Origin: Rarobacter incanus
GTDB taxonomy: Bacteria; Actinomycetota; Actinomycetes; Actinomycetales; Cellulomonadaceae
Length of the DNA: 64,000 nt
Direction: 5' to 3'
Assembly: GCF_006715765.1 (NCBI RefSeq)
Contig: NZ_VFNV01000001.1
Location: forward strand, 744,001 to 808,000
Under the pieces are notes generated by a model. The model did no database searches. It had not been told where the DNA came from and was given only the letters and a program-made list of their open reading frames with translations. The position numbers were made by a program, and so were the translations under genes. Below are positions 1-11,084 of the stretch, one piece after another; position 1 is the first letter of the stretch; each line of letters starts with the position of its first letter.

Positions 1-511
1 AGGTTTTGATGGACGAGGCCGCCCTCCCCCGCTTCGCGGTCGACCTAAGGCGGTACGTCCCGAGGTCTTGGTTCTTGCCGGCCTGCACCGTGATTTCCTC
101 AGTGGCAGGAAGGTCGTCGAACACAGCCGAGGTATCCCAGTAGACCAGGCTCACCGTATTCAGATTCGAGTACCACGCTCCTGGATCTGCGCTGGCGATC
201 ACTGCAACCTGGAACGTGAACCTGCCGTTCTTGTCGGTGATTGCGGTCCGTTGGACGCTATCGAGGTTGTCGCCCCACAGGGAGTCTGCCGCAATCTCGC
301 GGTCGAAGAGTGTGGCCTCAATGCCCGGAACCGGCCAGCCGTTTTCGTCTACGAACCGCGCCGTGATGACCGATTGCCCGGTCACGCTAAGTCCGCCTTC
401 TGTGACGCCTTGCGCGTCCTGCGCAACTGCCTGCGGGGCCGCCAGGCTCGCTGCGACAATCGCTGCGGCAAGTATCACTGCGATTCTCCGAAAACGACTG
501 CTTGTTTCCAT
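1..511 (-). CDS. Secreted protein with carboxypeptidase-regulatory/Ig-like fold, 3' end outside window
   Basis: Reading the minus strand from an ATG at 511 gives about 170 residues that stay open to the window edge, so the C-terminus is missing. The N-terminus is a clear signal peptide: METSSRFRRIAVILAAA, then an Ala-rich stretch ending in AVAQDA. After it come phrases typical of beta-sandwich adhesin or carboxypeptidase-regulatory-like domains (VTARFVDENGWPVPGIEATL, then ITDKNGRFTFQV). The pattern suggests an exported surface or binding protein. No strong Shine-Dalgarno is visible before the ATG, so the start rests on the signal peptide. I do not recognise a specific family. No sorting signal can be checked because the end is absent. 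Confidence 0.7.
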   Translation of the reverse strand, partial: METSSRFRRIAVILAAAIVAASLAAPQAVAQDAQGVTEGGLSVTGQSVITARFVDENGWPVPGIEATLFDREIAADSLWGDNLDSVQRTAITDKNGRFTFQVAVIASADPGAWYSNLNTVSLVYWDTSAVFDDLPATEEITVQAGKNQDLGTYRLRSTAKRGRAASSIKT

Positions 512-529
512 AGGGAGATCTTAGCGATG

Positions 530-780
530 GTGGCGCGCCCACCCGCCGGTCGCACTCAACCGCCGGTCGCGCTCAACCGCCGGTCGCGCCCGCCCGCCGG
601 CCGAGTGCGCCCTCAATTCGCCGGTCGAGTGCGAGCAAAGCTCCCGTATCGAGACCAAGCAACGCAACCATCTCGATACACGCCTACGGCGCACTCGATC
701 AACGAGACCACAACCCCAACCCGCCGGTCGAGTGCGAGCGCCAGCGAGCGTATCGAGATCCGCCCGCTCACTTCGCGCTA
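530..780. repeat. Interspersed palindrome-rich repeats (CCGGTCGAGTGCGAGC / GTATCGAGA type)
   Basis: No gene is supported here. The stretch holds several copies of CCGCCGGTCGAGTGCGAGC or CCGCCGGTCGC (near 540-600, 631-650 and 720-745) and inverted partners GTATCGAGA / TCTCGATAC (646-680 and 749-757). The core 646-704 reappears at 34614-34676, with GTATCGA-ACCAAGC followed by CACGCCT..GGC..ACTCGATCAACG. Repeats of this look are common between genes in actinobacteria. Apparent open frames across it are by-products of the repeat composition. Confidence 0.6.
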
Positions 781-2136
781 GTCGTCTGCGCCGAGGCTCG
801 CCAGGTAGTCGCTGCGCAGGTCGGCGAGGCTCTTCCCCGTCCCTTCCACCGCCCACCAAAACCACCCATTGATACTGCGCTGCGTGTAGGCATGAGCGGC
901 ACCCGAGGGCGTGTCGTACGCGCGCCCGTCCACATGCAGCCTCCCGTCTTGGGCGACGGTCGCCAGCGCGGCGGGGAACTCGTCCTTCATTTGGCAATTA
1001 CGCAACCGCGCGCCCGGCGCCAGCCACCCGGCACTGACCAACTGTGCGACGTCGACGGTCATGACTGTGCGTGCGGTGCGCGGGGCGACCTCTAAGAGCC
1101 CGACGTGGCCGGTGGGGGCGGGTCAGACTTGCAGGATCTGGTCGATCATGGCGGACGTACGGGCTGCAATCGTGGTTTCGTCCCATACCTCGCCTGCATT
1201 CAGCGCGTCTTTTGTGATGAGGATGTCGTCGGAATGCAGGAAGTGGTTGCGCTTACTTTCCCATGACCCATTACTAACCTTGCTATTGAGTTTCTGGGTA
1301 ACGAGCGTGAGGTTACCTAGCTGCTGCAGCGTGCGATCTCGGGCGACTTGCTGTTCTTCAGTGAGGTCAGCTTCCCAGTGCTCGCGCCACTTTTGCGGCA
1401 TCAGGTGTTCAATCGTGCCCTTGCCGCGCACGACAGGCCCCATGGCGAGTCGCTGGCCGTTCGGATACCCGCGCTTGAGGTCTTCCAGGGCTTCAAGCAC
1501 CATGCGCAGGCGGCTTTGCCGGTAGCGCCAATAGGCGGTCGCGCCGGTGAGGGCCTCACGCACCTCCTCGTCGCCGGGCCAGTACCCGACCGCGGTGTGG
1601 TTGTCGACCAGGTAGGCGTGCGCGGCGGTAGCGACCTCGCCGCCCGGCTGCCGGCTGAGGTGTTGCATCAGGTCAACGATGAACCGATTGGAACCCTGCG
1701 ACGGCGCCTTGACCAGAGCGCGGCGCACGAACCAACTTTCCAGCGCGGCGAGGATCTGCGCGCGATCGGCGGCGGGAATCGCGCTTTGCTCCGGCTCTTC
1801 TAGCCAGATCAAGAGTGGACGGGCGACCTCCGAATCGAGCGTGCCAACCCGGTAACTGAATAGCTCCTCACGGGAAAGCTCGCCGCCCGCGCGCTCCGCG
1901 CCCTCGATGATCGCGCGATAGCGCACGGCGGCGGGCTTGATGCGCGGCAGCAGCGCGGCGATGCCCTCGCCGCTGGTGGTGACGTAGTACTTGAACTGGG
2001 AGAACAGTTCCCGGATGGGAAAGTCCTCGAGTGTGCGGGCGGTCAGCCACTGCCACAAAAATAGTGAGGCGCGGGAGTTCTTGATGCGACCGGAGATGAT
2101 TTCTTCTTCCCACCAAGGTGTTTCAAACTCAGCCCT
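778..2136 (-). pseudogene. GmrSD-type restriction enzyme remnant (DUF262 end, DUF1524, RAMA), 5'-truncated with internal stop
   Basis: The minus strand encodes the C-terminal two thirds of a GmrS/GmrD fusion enzyme, the type IV-like family that cleaves modified DNA. Coding sequence is recognisable from about 2133 (FETPWWEEEIISGRIKN), runs through the DUF1524 nuclease region with its His-Asn signature (GTIEHLMPQKW, then NLTLVTQKLNSKVSNGSW), and reaches a TGA at 1123-1125. The same frame continues after the TGA without a shift into a RAMA-like module (VDVAQLVSAGWLAPGARL ... DGRAYDTPSGAAHAY ... SINGWFWWAV) ending at 778. The DUF262 half is missing and the upstream edge runs straight into the relaxase remnant. 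The TGA may be a nonsense mutation, or the RAMA module could be a separately started small protein. Function is very probably lost. Confidence 0.8.
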
Positions 2137-4444
2137 CCCTGCCCGGTGTCAGGGTGCCGTCGAGGATCAAGTCAGCGCGGGCGCGAATGTTCAGGGCGGT
2201 CACATCCTCGCGGCTCTCAGCGATCAGCACCGACACCAGTCCTCCGTCGCGGTCGGCGCGCCAGGCGGCGTACGCGGCCTTGGTCATTGCCTCCGCGTCA
2301 CCGCCGTGGATGCGGTCATGGTCGAGGTAGGTGTCGATCACCTCGGTTCGTCCATGCCGCAAGGCAAGGGAGACCGCCTTCTCCCACTGCTGCTCGAACC
2401 GGTGCACGTCGACCAGCTCGGGCGCATCGTCACGGTCACCGACGAGCAGGGAGAAGGCGCCGCCGGCGTCGACGGACTGGAGTTGGGCGTAGTCACCGAC
2501 CAGCAACATCTTCGCACCCGCATCGGCCGCGAGGGCGGTGATCCGGTCCAAGGACAGAGTTCCGGCTAGGGACGCCTCATCGACGATCACAAGCTGCCTC
2601 GCCTCGAATGTCTCACCCCGGGTGAGGTGGTTGGTCTACCACTTCGCCGTGTTCTCCGTGGCGATCCCGAGGTCGTCGGCCAAGACTTGCGCGGCCACTG
2701 CGGAGGGCGCCAGCGCGACCACCGAGCCCGAGCCGTGCTCGGCCTCCCACGCCCGCCGCAGCGCGTTCATCGCGGTGGTCTTGCCCGCATCCGCGGGGCG
2801 AACCAGCACGTCCACCACTCGGCCAGACACCGCGATCTTGGTCAGGGCGTCTGCCTGGTCCTCACCGAGCATCAATCCGTCGGCGCCGGGACGGGAAGTC
2901 ATGCTCTCCACCGTCGCCATCGCAACCGTCGGCCCGGTGAGCGCGCGGGAGCGGGCAAGTAGTCGATCTTCAGCCGCGAGGAGTTCTTCGGAGGACAACA
3001 CTGTGGAGTGCTTCGGCCGGAAGACGCTCGTCCCGTCGATGCGGCGGAATGCCGCTGGTGAGGTGGCGAGGTCGGGCGGGGTGAGCCGCAGCGAGGCGCT
3101 CTGGGCGGTGTCGGTGATCATCCCCACGATCGTCTCGCGATCCCGTGTGCTTGCGAACCGCCAGCCCATCGTCTGCCGTGAGGCTTCCGCGTGCAGGTTC
3201 CAGCGCCGCCACGTTGACCGCGTCTCACCCACCATGGTCACGACCGAGGCGCCGAGTTCAGCAATCAGTTCCAGCGGCGCGTCATCGGCGCGCAGGACGG
3301 ACAGCGTCTCGTTGCTCATCGAGCGGCCAGCCCACGATGTTGCGTTGTCTCCGAGGATGGTGGTGGCGCGGGTGCGCCACCCAGCAGTGAGGTCAGCCAG
3401 CGACCGCACCTCTTTGTCTGGTCGGGTGGCGAGGGTGGCTTGGGCACGGAGCTTCACGATCGTCGCCGCTGACGGCCGCCGCCCATGCTTGGCCACGTGG
3501 TCGGCGATGAGCCGGTCAGCCTCTGCCTCTATGTCGTGGGAGCGGGTTGAGAACACTGCGATCAGCTCATCGGGGACGGCCGCGATTTCCCATGACGGGT
3601 TCCGGTCCCGGCCCCGCTCCCGGGCCTCCCAGCCGACGGCCAAAGTATGGGTGAGCCGATCGGCGAAAACCGCGTTGTAATGCTCGGACAGGGCGACCAC
3701 GGCGGCGTGCATCGGCCGCCCGTCCAGGGACCGCCACTTCCCATCGAACGCGGTCTGAATCTTGTTGCTCACCACGACATGGGTGTGGAGCTGCGGGTCG
3801 CCGGCGCGGGAATCGTAGTGATCGAACCCGGTGGCGATCAGCCCGGTGACGTCGACCTGAGCGACCGCCCCGTCACCGGCGGTTACGCCGGTGCGGGTGG
3901 CGGCGACCTCACGCTCCATGAAGTCCACCACCTCGGCAACCGCGTCGTCGTGGGCTTCGGCGATCAACGCCTGGATTCCGGCATCGGCCACAGCCCACAG
4001 CACCGAGACGGACTTCGGGACCGAGAATGTGTAGTCGAAACCGGCCACCGCGCGCCGGGTGCCGCGCGCGACTTCTTCGGCCTCGATCAGCGGAACCGCC
4101 TCCGCCCGGCCCGCTGGCCCCAGCTCGTTGGGCAACTGTTCGACGCGCTGCCTGATCCGTTCAGCGACCGGCGCGTACTGCGGGAAGGCTCTGCCCATCG
4201 GCTCGTCGGTGATCGGGTCGCGGCCCATCCCGATCAGCAACTGAAGCTGCGCCTCCGACACGTGATCCCCGGTCGCGAGCCGGCCGCCGCCGAGGCCGGA
4301 GCCGAGCCACCGCCTAGGCGGGGTACCTTCCTCCGCGTAATAGCGCGTCAAGGGTGTCGACAACGAACGGTCACCGTCGCCAGCGGCCACGGAGCGCAGC
4401 AAGTACTTGTAGCCGTCACCGGCACTCATCACCCGCATCGACAC
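2129..4444 (-). pseudogene. MobF-family relaxase/helicase (TrwC/TraA-like), nonsense mutation and 3' truncation
   Basis: The N-terminal part is a MobF conjugative relaxase, the enzyme that nicks oriT and pilots plasmid or ICE DNA. Visible are MSAGDGYKYLL, the TrwC-type block FSVPKSVSVLW, and the metal-binding histidines in DPQLHTHVVVSN. A helicase domain follows with a Walker A-like PADAGKTTAMNALR. At 2636-2638 an in-frame TAG interrupts the protein; reading on in the same frame gives LTRGETFEARQ and then the Walker B-like LVIVDEASLAGTL. The frame ends at 2129 where sequence switches to the GmrSD remnant. The intact family is far longer, so the gene is both nonsense-mutated and truncated. GTG at 4444 is the likely start. 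It shows that the accessory region once belonged to a conjugative element. Confidence 0.85.
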
Positions 4445-4532
4445 CGTCGTGCGATGCAGGTGCGCCGCGGGCTTGCGGGTGAGGAAGGTACGTGTCGAAC
4501 GACATTCGTCCAGATGCGCTGAGCGCGACGTG

Positions 4533-4760
4533 CTAGACCCGCTTGTCAGCCGGGCTGTCCATGACGACAGCCAGACTCGTTTCGCGCAACAGGCGGGCCA
4601 GGTGCTCCGCGCGTAGGGTCGCCAGGTAGGTCATCTTCTTCGTGCCGTAGACATCGACGAAGATCCGGCCGAACTGGGACGGCGACAGGTGCACGACGCC
4701 AATGAACTCGTGCAAGATCCACCGCCGGGGGGTGACCAGGAGGTGGGCCGTGGTGCGGGG
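4533..4760 (-). pseudogene. AraC-type helix-turn-helix protein fragment
   Basis: A short minus-strand frame reads VTPRRWILHEFIG, then VVHLSPSQFGRIFVDVYG and MTYLATLRAEHLARLLRETSL. This resembles the first half of the double helix-turn-helix DNA-binding domain of AraC-family regulators, of a small type often found on actinobacterial plasmids. After RETSL the match stops and the frame ends at 4533 with unrelated residues, so the second helix-turn-helix is missing. No convincing start is visible; TTG at 4715 is possible but sits inside the homologous region. Its place just upstream of the relaxase fits a decayed plasmid or ICE backbone. The remaining 4445-4532 and 4761-4843 hold nothing I recognise. 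Confidence 0.5.
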
Positions 4761-4843
4761 ATCGGCCCTCCGGGGGGCGGATCGGCAATGGTGTGGGAGG
4801 CCGGGGGTCGCATCGATTGGCGTACCGCTGGGGTGACCCAGCT

Positions 4844-5524
4844 TCAGGGGGCGGCGGTGCGTTCGAGCGCGTCGATGTCAAGGATGGTGATGTCACGGCG
4901 TCCGTGGAGTTCGATGATGCCGGAGGCGGCCAGTGCGGCGAGGCGTCGGCTCAGGGTTTCCGGTGTCGTGCCCAGGTAGGCGCTGATTTCCCGCTTGGCC
5001 ATCGGTAGCCGCACTGTGGCCACGCCGTCGCGCATGTCGCCCGGTAGATCCAGCAGGTAGGCCGCGATGCGGGCGCTGACATCACTGGATGTGATCGCGG
5101 TCAGGAGCCGCTCGACGGAGGAGAGCCGGTCAGACAGGGTGCGCAGCATCCGCTGACTGATGTCGGGGTAGTCGCGCAGCAAGGCCGAGAGGTCGGAGTG
5201 GTCGAAGACGCACATCCGGCTCTCCTCCAGCGCGACGGCGAAGTCGTCCGGTTGGTGGCCCGTCAGGAAGGCCCGCTCCCCTACGACATCGCCGTCGGTC
5301 ACCGTTCGCAGGATCTGTTCTTGGCCATTGGCTGCCGTATGGCTGACCTTGAGTTGGCCACTGTGTATCACCAGCAACCGGCGCGCCGGCTGCCCGGGGG
5401 CATAGACGGTTTGCCCCTTGGCTACGACCACGGGGCGCGCGAACCGCGCGACCTGCAACTGTTCCGAGCGGGTTAGCCCCTGGAAGATCGGGACGCGGGC
5501 TACGCACAGCTCATCCTCGGACAT
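4844..5524 (-). CDS. Crp/Fnr-family transcriptional regulator
   Basis: A 226-residue regulator with an N-terminal cyclic-nucleotide-binding-like beta-roll (about residues 12-125, with PIFQGLTRSEQLQVA and GDVVGERAFLTG), a dimerisation helix, and a C-terminal winged helix with recognition region MAKREISAYLGTTPETLSRR (about 170-195). Only two cysteines are evident (C7 and one near 108), so the four-cysteine iron-sulfur cluster of enteric FNR is unlikely. It is divergent from the HMA/P-type ATPase operon, and an FNR-like palindrome (5613-5626) lies between the two start codons, which suggests it controls that operon and perhaps itself. What it senses cannot be read from the sequence; redox, NO or a metal-related signal are possible. 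Confidence 0.88.
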   Translation of the reverse strand: MSEDELCVARVPIFQGLTRSEQLQVARFARPVVVAKGQTVYAPGQPARRLLVIHSGQLKVSHTAANGQEQILRTVTDGDVVGERAFLTGHQPDDFAVALEESRMCVFDHSDLSALLRDYPDISQRMLRTLSDRLSSVERLLTAITSSDVSARIAAYLLDLPGDMRDGVATVRLPMAKREISAYLGTTPETLSRRLAALAASGIIELHGRRDITILDIDALERTAAP

Positions 5525-5612
5525 GCCTCAAGTTTATCGCGCCACGGCCGGGCACCACCGTGGCAAGCCTGCGGAACGCAACCGGGGGTCCCGGCAACCA
5601 TTCGCCCGGGAA

Positions 5613-5626
5613 TTGATCTGGGTCAA
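5613..5626. promoter_or_regulatory. FNR/CRP-type operator TTGATCTGGGTCAA
   Basis: The 14-bp element matches the FNR-family core TTGA-N6-TCAA in the divergent region between the Crp/Fnr gene (start 5524) and the HMA gene (start 5698). A plausible -10 hexamer TACAGT lies at 5650-5655, placing the box centre (5619.5) near -41.5 from a start site around 5661, the spacing of class II activation. The sequence match is direct; control by the neighbouring regulator is inferred. Confidence 0.6.
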
Positions 5627-5697
5627 GGAGTTCCGTGCGTGCCGAACCTACAGTGAAGGCGTCAGCAAAGGAACACGAATACGAAAGGGACCCCCTG

Positions 5698-5937
5698 ATG
5701 ACTGCCTCAACCCATACTCCCACGCACACCGTCCTGAGGGCCGAGGGCTTCTCCTGCCCGTCCTGTGTCGCGAAGATCGAGAAGCAGGTCGGTCGCCTCA
5801 AGGGCGTCGAGAGCGTGAAGGTCCGCTTCGCCTCCGCCCGCATCGAGGTCGACCACGACGCAGAGCGCGTCTCCGTAGATGACCTCGTGGCCGCCGTGGC
5901 AAAGGCTGGCTACAAGGCCACTCCTACCGCCTTCTGA
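5698..5937 (+). CDS. Heavy-metal-associated (HMA) domain protein, CopZ-like
   Basis: A 79-residue single-domain protein with the HMA ferredoxin-like fold. The metal-binding loop reads GFSCPSCVAKIEKQ (CxxC near residues 19-22) and is followed by the usual KGVESVKV and AVAKAGYKA elements. Such proteins bind Cu(I) or other soft metals and pass them to P1B ATPases or cytosolic partners. The start at ATG 5698 is preceded by GAAAGGGA; a longer upstream frame would begin before the likely -10 region and is less plausible. It is the first gene after the FNR-like box and lies 101 bp before the ATPase gene, so the two probably form an operon. The metal is unknown. Confidence 0.85.
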   Translation: MTASTHTPTHTVLRAEGFSCPSCVAKIEKQVGRLKGVESVKVRFASARIEVDHDAERVSVDDLVAAVAKAGYKATPTAF

Positions 5938-6038
5938 GGCTTCTAGGGACCTGCGCTGGCGGCCCGTGCGCCGTCGCGCTCCTCCCTCGTTGCACTCTCG
6001 GTCCGCTGGCACCAGCAGCAGAAAGGTCGTACTCGAAA

Positions 6039-8054
<2,016 letters not shown>

Positions 8055-8148
8055 CGGCCGCGCCGAGGACCCGGGCCTCTGTCCGTCCCAGGCTCTCGTT
8101 CACATGAGTAACTAGCAAACGACAACGCAAATCAGAAGGGCAGAGAAA

Positions 8149-8576
8149 ATGACCGAGACGCATTTCAGCATCCAGGGAAACGTCGAGCACTTCACCATCG
8201 CGGACATCGCGAAGGAGAACCGGGACTTCCGGAAGGTCCTCTGGACCGGTGAACACTCCCAGATCCTCCTCATGACCGTCCCGTCGGGCGGGGAGATCGG
8301 GGACGAGGTGCATGAGCACACGGACCAGATCCTGACCTTCATCTCCGGCAACGGCGAGGCCGATCTAAACGGCGAGACCCACCCGATCGACGCCGGAGAC
8401 ACCAGTGCGCGGTGCCTGCCGGCACCCAACACAACTTCCGCAACACCGGGGAGGAACCACTGGTGCTCTACACGATCTACTCCCCGCCGGAGCACGCCAT
8501 GGACGGCGCCTACGCCACCAAGGAAGCAGCCGACGCGGCCGAGGCCGCCGGCGAGGACGATCCGCCGCAATCCTGA
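8149..8576 (+). pseudogene. Small cupin-fold protein, frameshifted
   Basis: From ATG 8149 (with GAAGGGCAGAG upstream) the product reads as a single-domain cupin: VLWTGEHSQILLMTVPSGG, then GDEVHEHTDQILTFISG with the metal-ligand-type His and Glu, up to DAGDT at 8403. Beyond that the frame loses the family pattern. Moving to the +2 frame restores it: CAVPAGTQHNFRNTGEEPLV, LYTIYSPPEHAMDG, and a stop at 8574-8576. The net error is two extra bases (for example AG at 8404-8405) or one missing base. It follows the ATPase gene on the same strand and would have been a metal-dependent small-molecule or sensor cupin. A sequencing error is possible. Confidence 0.75.
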
Positions 8577-8683
8577 GCGCCATAGTGCCGTACGCGAGAG
8601 ACTCGCCGGTTCCCGGCGGGGGTCCGCGTCGAAGCAGCAAACGAGAATCGCTCAGTCGTCAGCAGGAAACAGGAGGAACACAG

Positions 8684-9589
8684 ATGTCCACAGCGCTGGT
8701 CTTCACAGACTACGGCGGCCCCGAAACCCAGGAACTCATCGACCGGCAGCAACCGGTCCCGGGGCCCGGTGAGGTGGCGATCGAGGTGAAGGCGGCCGGT
8801 GTGAACCCGGCGGATTGGAAGATCCGCGAGGGCCGGCTCGGACACCATTGGAAGCTGCCGGCACCGATGGGCCGCGAGGCCTCCGGCGTGGTCACCGCGG
8901 TCGGTGAGGGCGTGGAGGACTTCGCCGTGGGCGACGAGGTCCTCGGCCTGCCCGCCACAGGCCACGGTGGCATCGCCCAGCACACGGTGCTGTCGGCCGA
9001 GAACACCGTGCTGAAACCCGAGGAGATCTCCTTCGCCGACGCCGCGGCGATCCCCGTCGCCGGCGCTACCGCCTACGACGTCACCCACCAGATCGAGCTG
9101 GAGGCCGGACAGAGCCTGCTGATTCTCGGTGCCGGCGGCGGCGTCGGGCTGATGGCCGCCCAGATCGGCAAGGTCCACCAGTTCACCGTGCTCGGCGTGG
9201 CTAGCGCCTCGAAGAAGGAACTGGTGGAGTCCACCGGCGCCACATTCATCGAGTCGGGCGACGGCGTCAACGACCGCGTGCGCCGCCTCGCTCCGGAGGG
9301 CGTGGACCTCATCGTGGACCTCGTCGGCGGGGACGCTCTGCGAGACATTGCGTCGGTGGCCAAGGACCCGCAGAACATCGTCAGCACCGCCGACCCGGCC
9401 ACCGCCACCGAACTGGGCGGCGCCGGTGTTGAGCTGAGCGGTGAGGGGTTGGCGAAGATCACCGAGGTGATCAAGTACGGGCTGGTCAGTCCAAACGTTC
9501 GCGAACGATTCAGCCTGGCCGACGCGCGGGAGGCGATGGCCGTCGTCGAGACCGGGCACACCGCCGGGAAAGTGGTCGTGGAGCCATGA
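8684..9589 (+). CDS. NADP-dependent quinone oxidoreductase-like protein (zinc-independent MDR family)
   Basis: A 301-residue medium-chain dehydrogenase/reductase of the quinone-reductase branch. The N-terminal GroES-like domain has GEVAIEVKAAGVNPADWKIR and GREASGVV but lacks the structural-zinc cysteines. The Rossmann domain begins at about residue 145 with LLILGAGGGVGLMAAQIG. ATG 8684 has a strong ribosome site AGGAGGA (8671-8677) and is preferred over in-frame upstream starts, which fall inside the cupin remnant. Members reduce quinones or reactive carbonyls with NADPH. Its place after the metal ATPase and cupin suggests a joint role in metal or oxidative stress, but that is inference from position. 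Confidence 0.85.
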   Translation: MSTALVFTDYGGPETQELIDRQQPVPGPGEVAIEVKAAGVNPADWKIREGRLGHHWKLPAPMGREASGVVTAVGEGVEDFAVGDEVLGLPATGHGGIAQHTVLSAENTVLKPEEISFADAAAIPVAGATAYDVTHQIELEAGQSLLILGAGGGVGLMAAQIGKVHQFTVLGVASASKKELVESTGATFIESGDGVNDRVRRLAPEGVDLIVDLVGGDALRDIASVAKDPQNIVSTADPATATELGGAGVELSGEGLAKITEVIKYGLVSPNVRERFSLADAREAMAVVETGHTAGKVVVEP

Positions 9590-10176
9590 CGACGCCCCTC
9601 ATGATCATTAGTAGGACCATACCGGGTGAACTACACATCACGCCGGTGACTTCACCGACGCTGCCGATTCGTTCAAGACGGTCTTCTTGAAAGGCGTGCA
9701 AGCGCTGATGCCCTCCACGTGGCCTAATTGGAGGGGTTGCATACGGTCATCCGAGGGCGGCGTGCGCAACTTTCTGCACGTCCACATGGCGCTCACTCGC
9801 CACCGCAGACCCGCTCGACGTTCTCGGCCCGCACGTGCCTATGCTTGCCCCGCGGCGCTAATCGCTTCGTCTGTGAACCGGGCAAGAGGGAAGTCGCGCC
9901 ACCGAAAACCCAACTGTACGGCCCACCGTTCGTTCCCGGGCACCTGGCGGGCAGGTTAGACATCGAAGTCGGACTTTGGGACGTTCCCGCGACGACGCCG
10001 GAGTTCCGCGCTCCTGGGGCGACGAGCGTCCGGAAGTTCCGAGGTCGTCCGCACCCTCCCAAGCTCATACTGTAGATAGCGGACCTTGGCCTCTATCGCG
10101 GCAGCCTCTATCGGTGCAGTGGACGTATTCGAGAGGGATGAATGGGCCAGGGTACGGGGCGGCGATAGTGCGCCCG
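9590..10176. other. Stretch without a supported gene
   Basis: Between the reductase gene and the crcB pair I see no coding sequence I can defend. A minus-strand frame ending at 9956 contains a helical-looking segment (AIEAKVRYLQYELGRV) directly downstream of crcB, but it has no clear start and no family I know. It could be the tail of a decayed gene. No tRNA, strong terminator or inverted repeat stands out. Confidence 0.4.
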
Positions 10177-10548
10177 TCATCGTGCGGTGATGGCGAGCCC
10201 AAGGGTCGCCAGGGCGACGCACGCAGCGAGAACTCCGAGACTGTTGCGCGCGGTGGCTCGACGACGCCGGTCGTGAAGGAGCCGGATGGTTTCGAGGCTG
10301 GCGGTGCTGTAGGTGGTGTAGCCGCCGATGAGTCCGGTGCCGAGGATCGTGAGCCAGTCGTGGGGCAGCCAGGTGGTCGCAGTACCGGTGAGGGCTCCGA
10401 GGACGAACGAGCCAGTGAGGTTCACGATGGCGGTGCCCCAGGGAAAGGTTTGTCGGACTCGGGCGAGCAGGGCGTTATCGGTGAGGTAGCGCAGGGCCGA
10501 GCCGATCCTGCCCGCAGCAGCGACGGCCAGCACGAGCAGCGGGGTCAC
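10177..10548 (-). CDS. crcB: Fluoride ion channel CrcB, short subunit
   Basis: A 123-residue membrane protein of the CrcB/Fluc family, which forms dual-topology fluoride channels that expel F- from the cytoplasm. Family signatures are ALRYL near the N-terminus, FPWGTAIVNLTGSFVLGAL with the central Asn, and the GGYTTYSTASLET block with the Phe/Tyr-Thr-Thr-Ser track. Four hydrophobic segments fit. The GTG at 10548 is chosen because it overlaps the stop of the upstream crcB (GTGA, four shared bases), which implies translational coupling; longer frames extend into the neighbour. Two adjacent, non-identical crcB genes are typical of Gram-positive bacteria that build heterodimers. Confidence 0.88.
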   Translation of the reverse strand: MTPLLVLAVAAAGRIGSALRYLTDNALLARVRQTFPWGTAIVNLTGSFVLGALTGTATTWLPHDWLTILGTGLIGGYTTYSTASLETIRLLHDRRRRATARNSLGVLAACVALATLGLAITAR

Positions 10549-11009
10549 GCGTTGGCTCCGGGCTTGCAGGGAAGGTGTCGTCCCACGGCGATCCCGACAA
10601 TGGTGGCCACGGCGCCGAGCAGGACGGTGCCGAGGCTGTGAGCGGCCGCGAGCCATGGGGTGCCGTCGCGCAGGAGGACGGCCGTGTCGGCGGCAAGAGC
10701 GCTGTAGGTGGTGAACCCACCGATGACTCCGGTGCCCAGCAGCAGCCGCAGGTCGCGCCGTCGGCCGGAATCGGGGCCGTAGCGAGCGAGGGCTTCGATG
10801 GGCCAGCCGAGCGGGAAGGCGCCGGTCAGGTTGATGGCGAAGATCCCAAATGGCGTCCCGGCTACATCGGAGATCGTCTCACCGAGCAGGTAGCGGGCCG
10901 TGGTGCTAGCGGCCCCGCCGAGGGCGACCAGCACGAGCGGACGCAGCAGCAGGCGTCGCGGGCCGCTGTCAGGGTCGAGGGGTTCGTTGCGGTCAAGCTC
11001 ATCGGTCAC
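10545..11009 (-). CDS. crcB: Fluoride ion channel CrcB, long subunit
   Basis: A 154-residue CrcB/Fluc protein with a hydrophilic N-terminal leader of about 20 residues (DELDRNEPLDPDSG) followed by four membrane segments. The signatures are TTARYLLGE, FGIFAINLTGAFPLG, and GVIGGFTTYSALAAD. It is the first gene of the pair and its TGA overlaps the GTG of the second crcB. Only about 45 bp lie between its ATG and the end of an IS3-family element (11054), so the native promoter, and any fluoride riboswitch that often precedes crcB, is not visible here. Expression may now depend on the IS end or on chance promoters. Confidence 0.88.
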   Translation of the reverse strand: MTDELDRNEPLDPDSGPRRLLLRPLVLVALGGAASTTARYLLGETISDVAGTPFGIFAINLTGAFPLGWPIEALARYGPDSGRRRDLRLLLGTGVIGGFTTYSALAADTAVLLRDGTPWLAAAHSLGTVLLGAVATIVGIAVGRHLPCKPGANA

Positions 11010-11084
11010 GGAGACTCCTATCTCGGGGCGCGTGTGGGCGCAGGATGAGATAGTGAAGCGCCCTGGGTTTGTTGGAGACTCAGT

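Noticed and set aside
11010-11056. Fluoride riboswitch upstream of crcB
   Set aside because: Only about 45 bp remain before the IS end and I could not draw the conserved pseudoknot.
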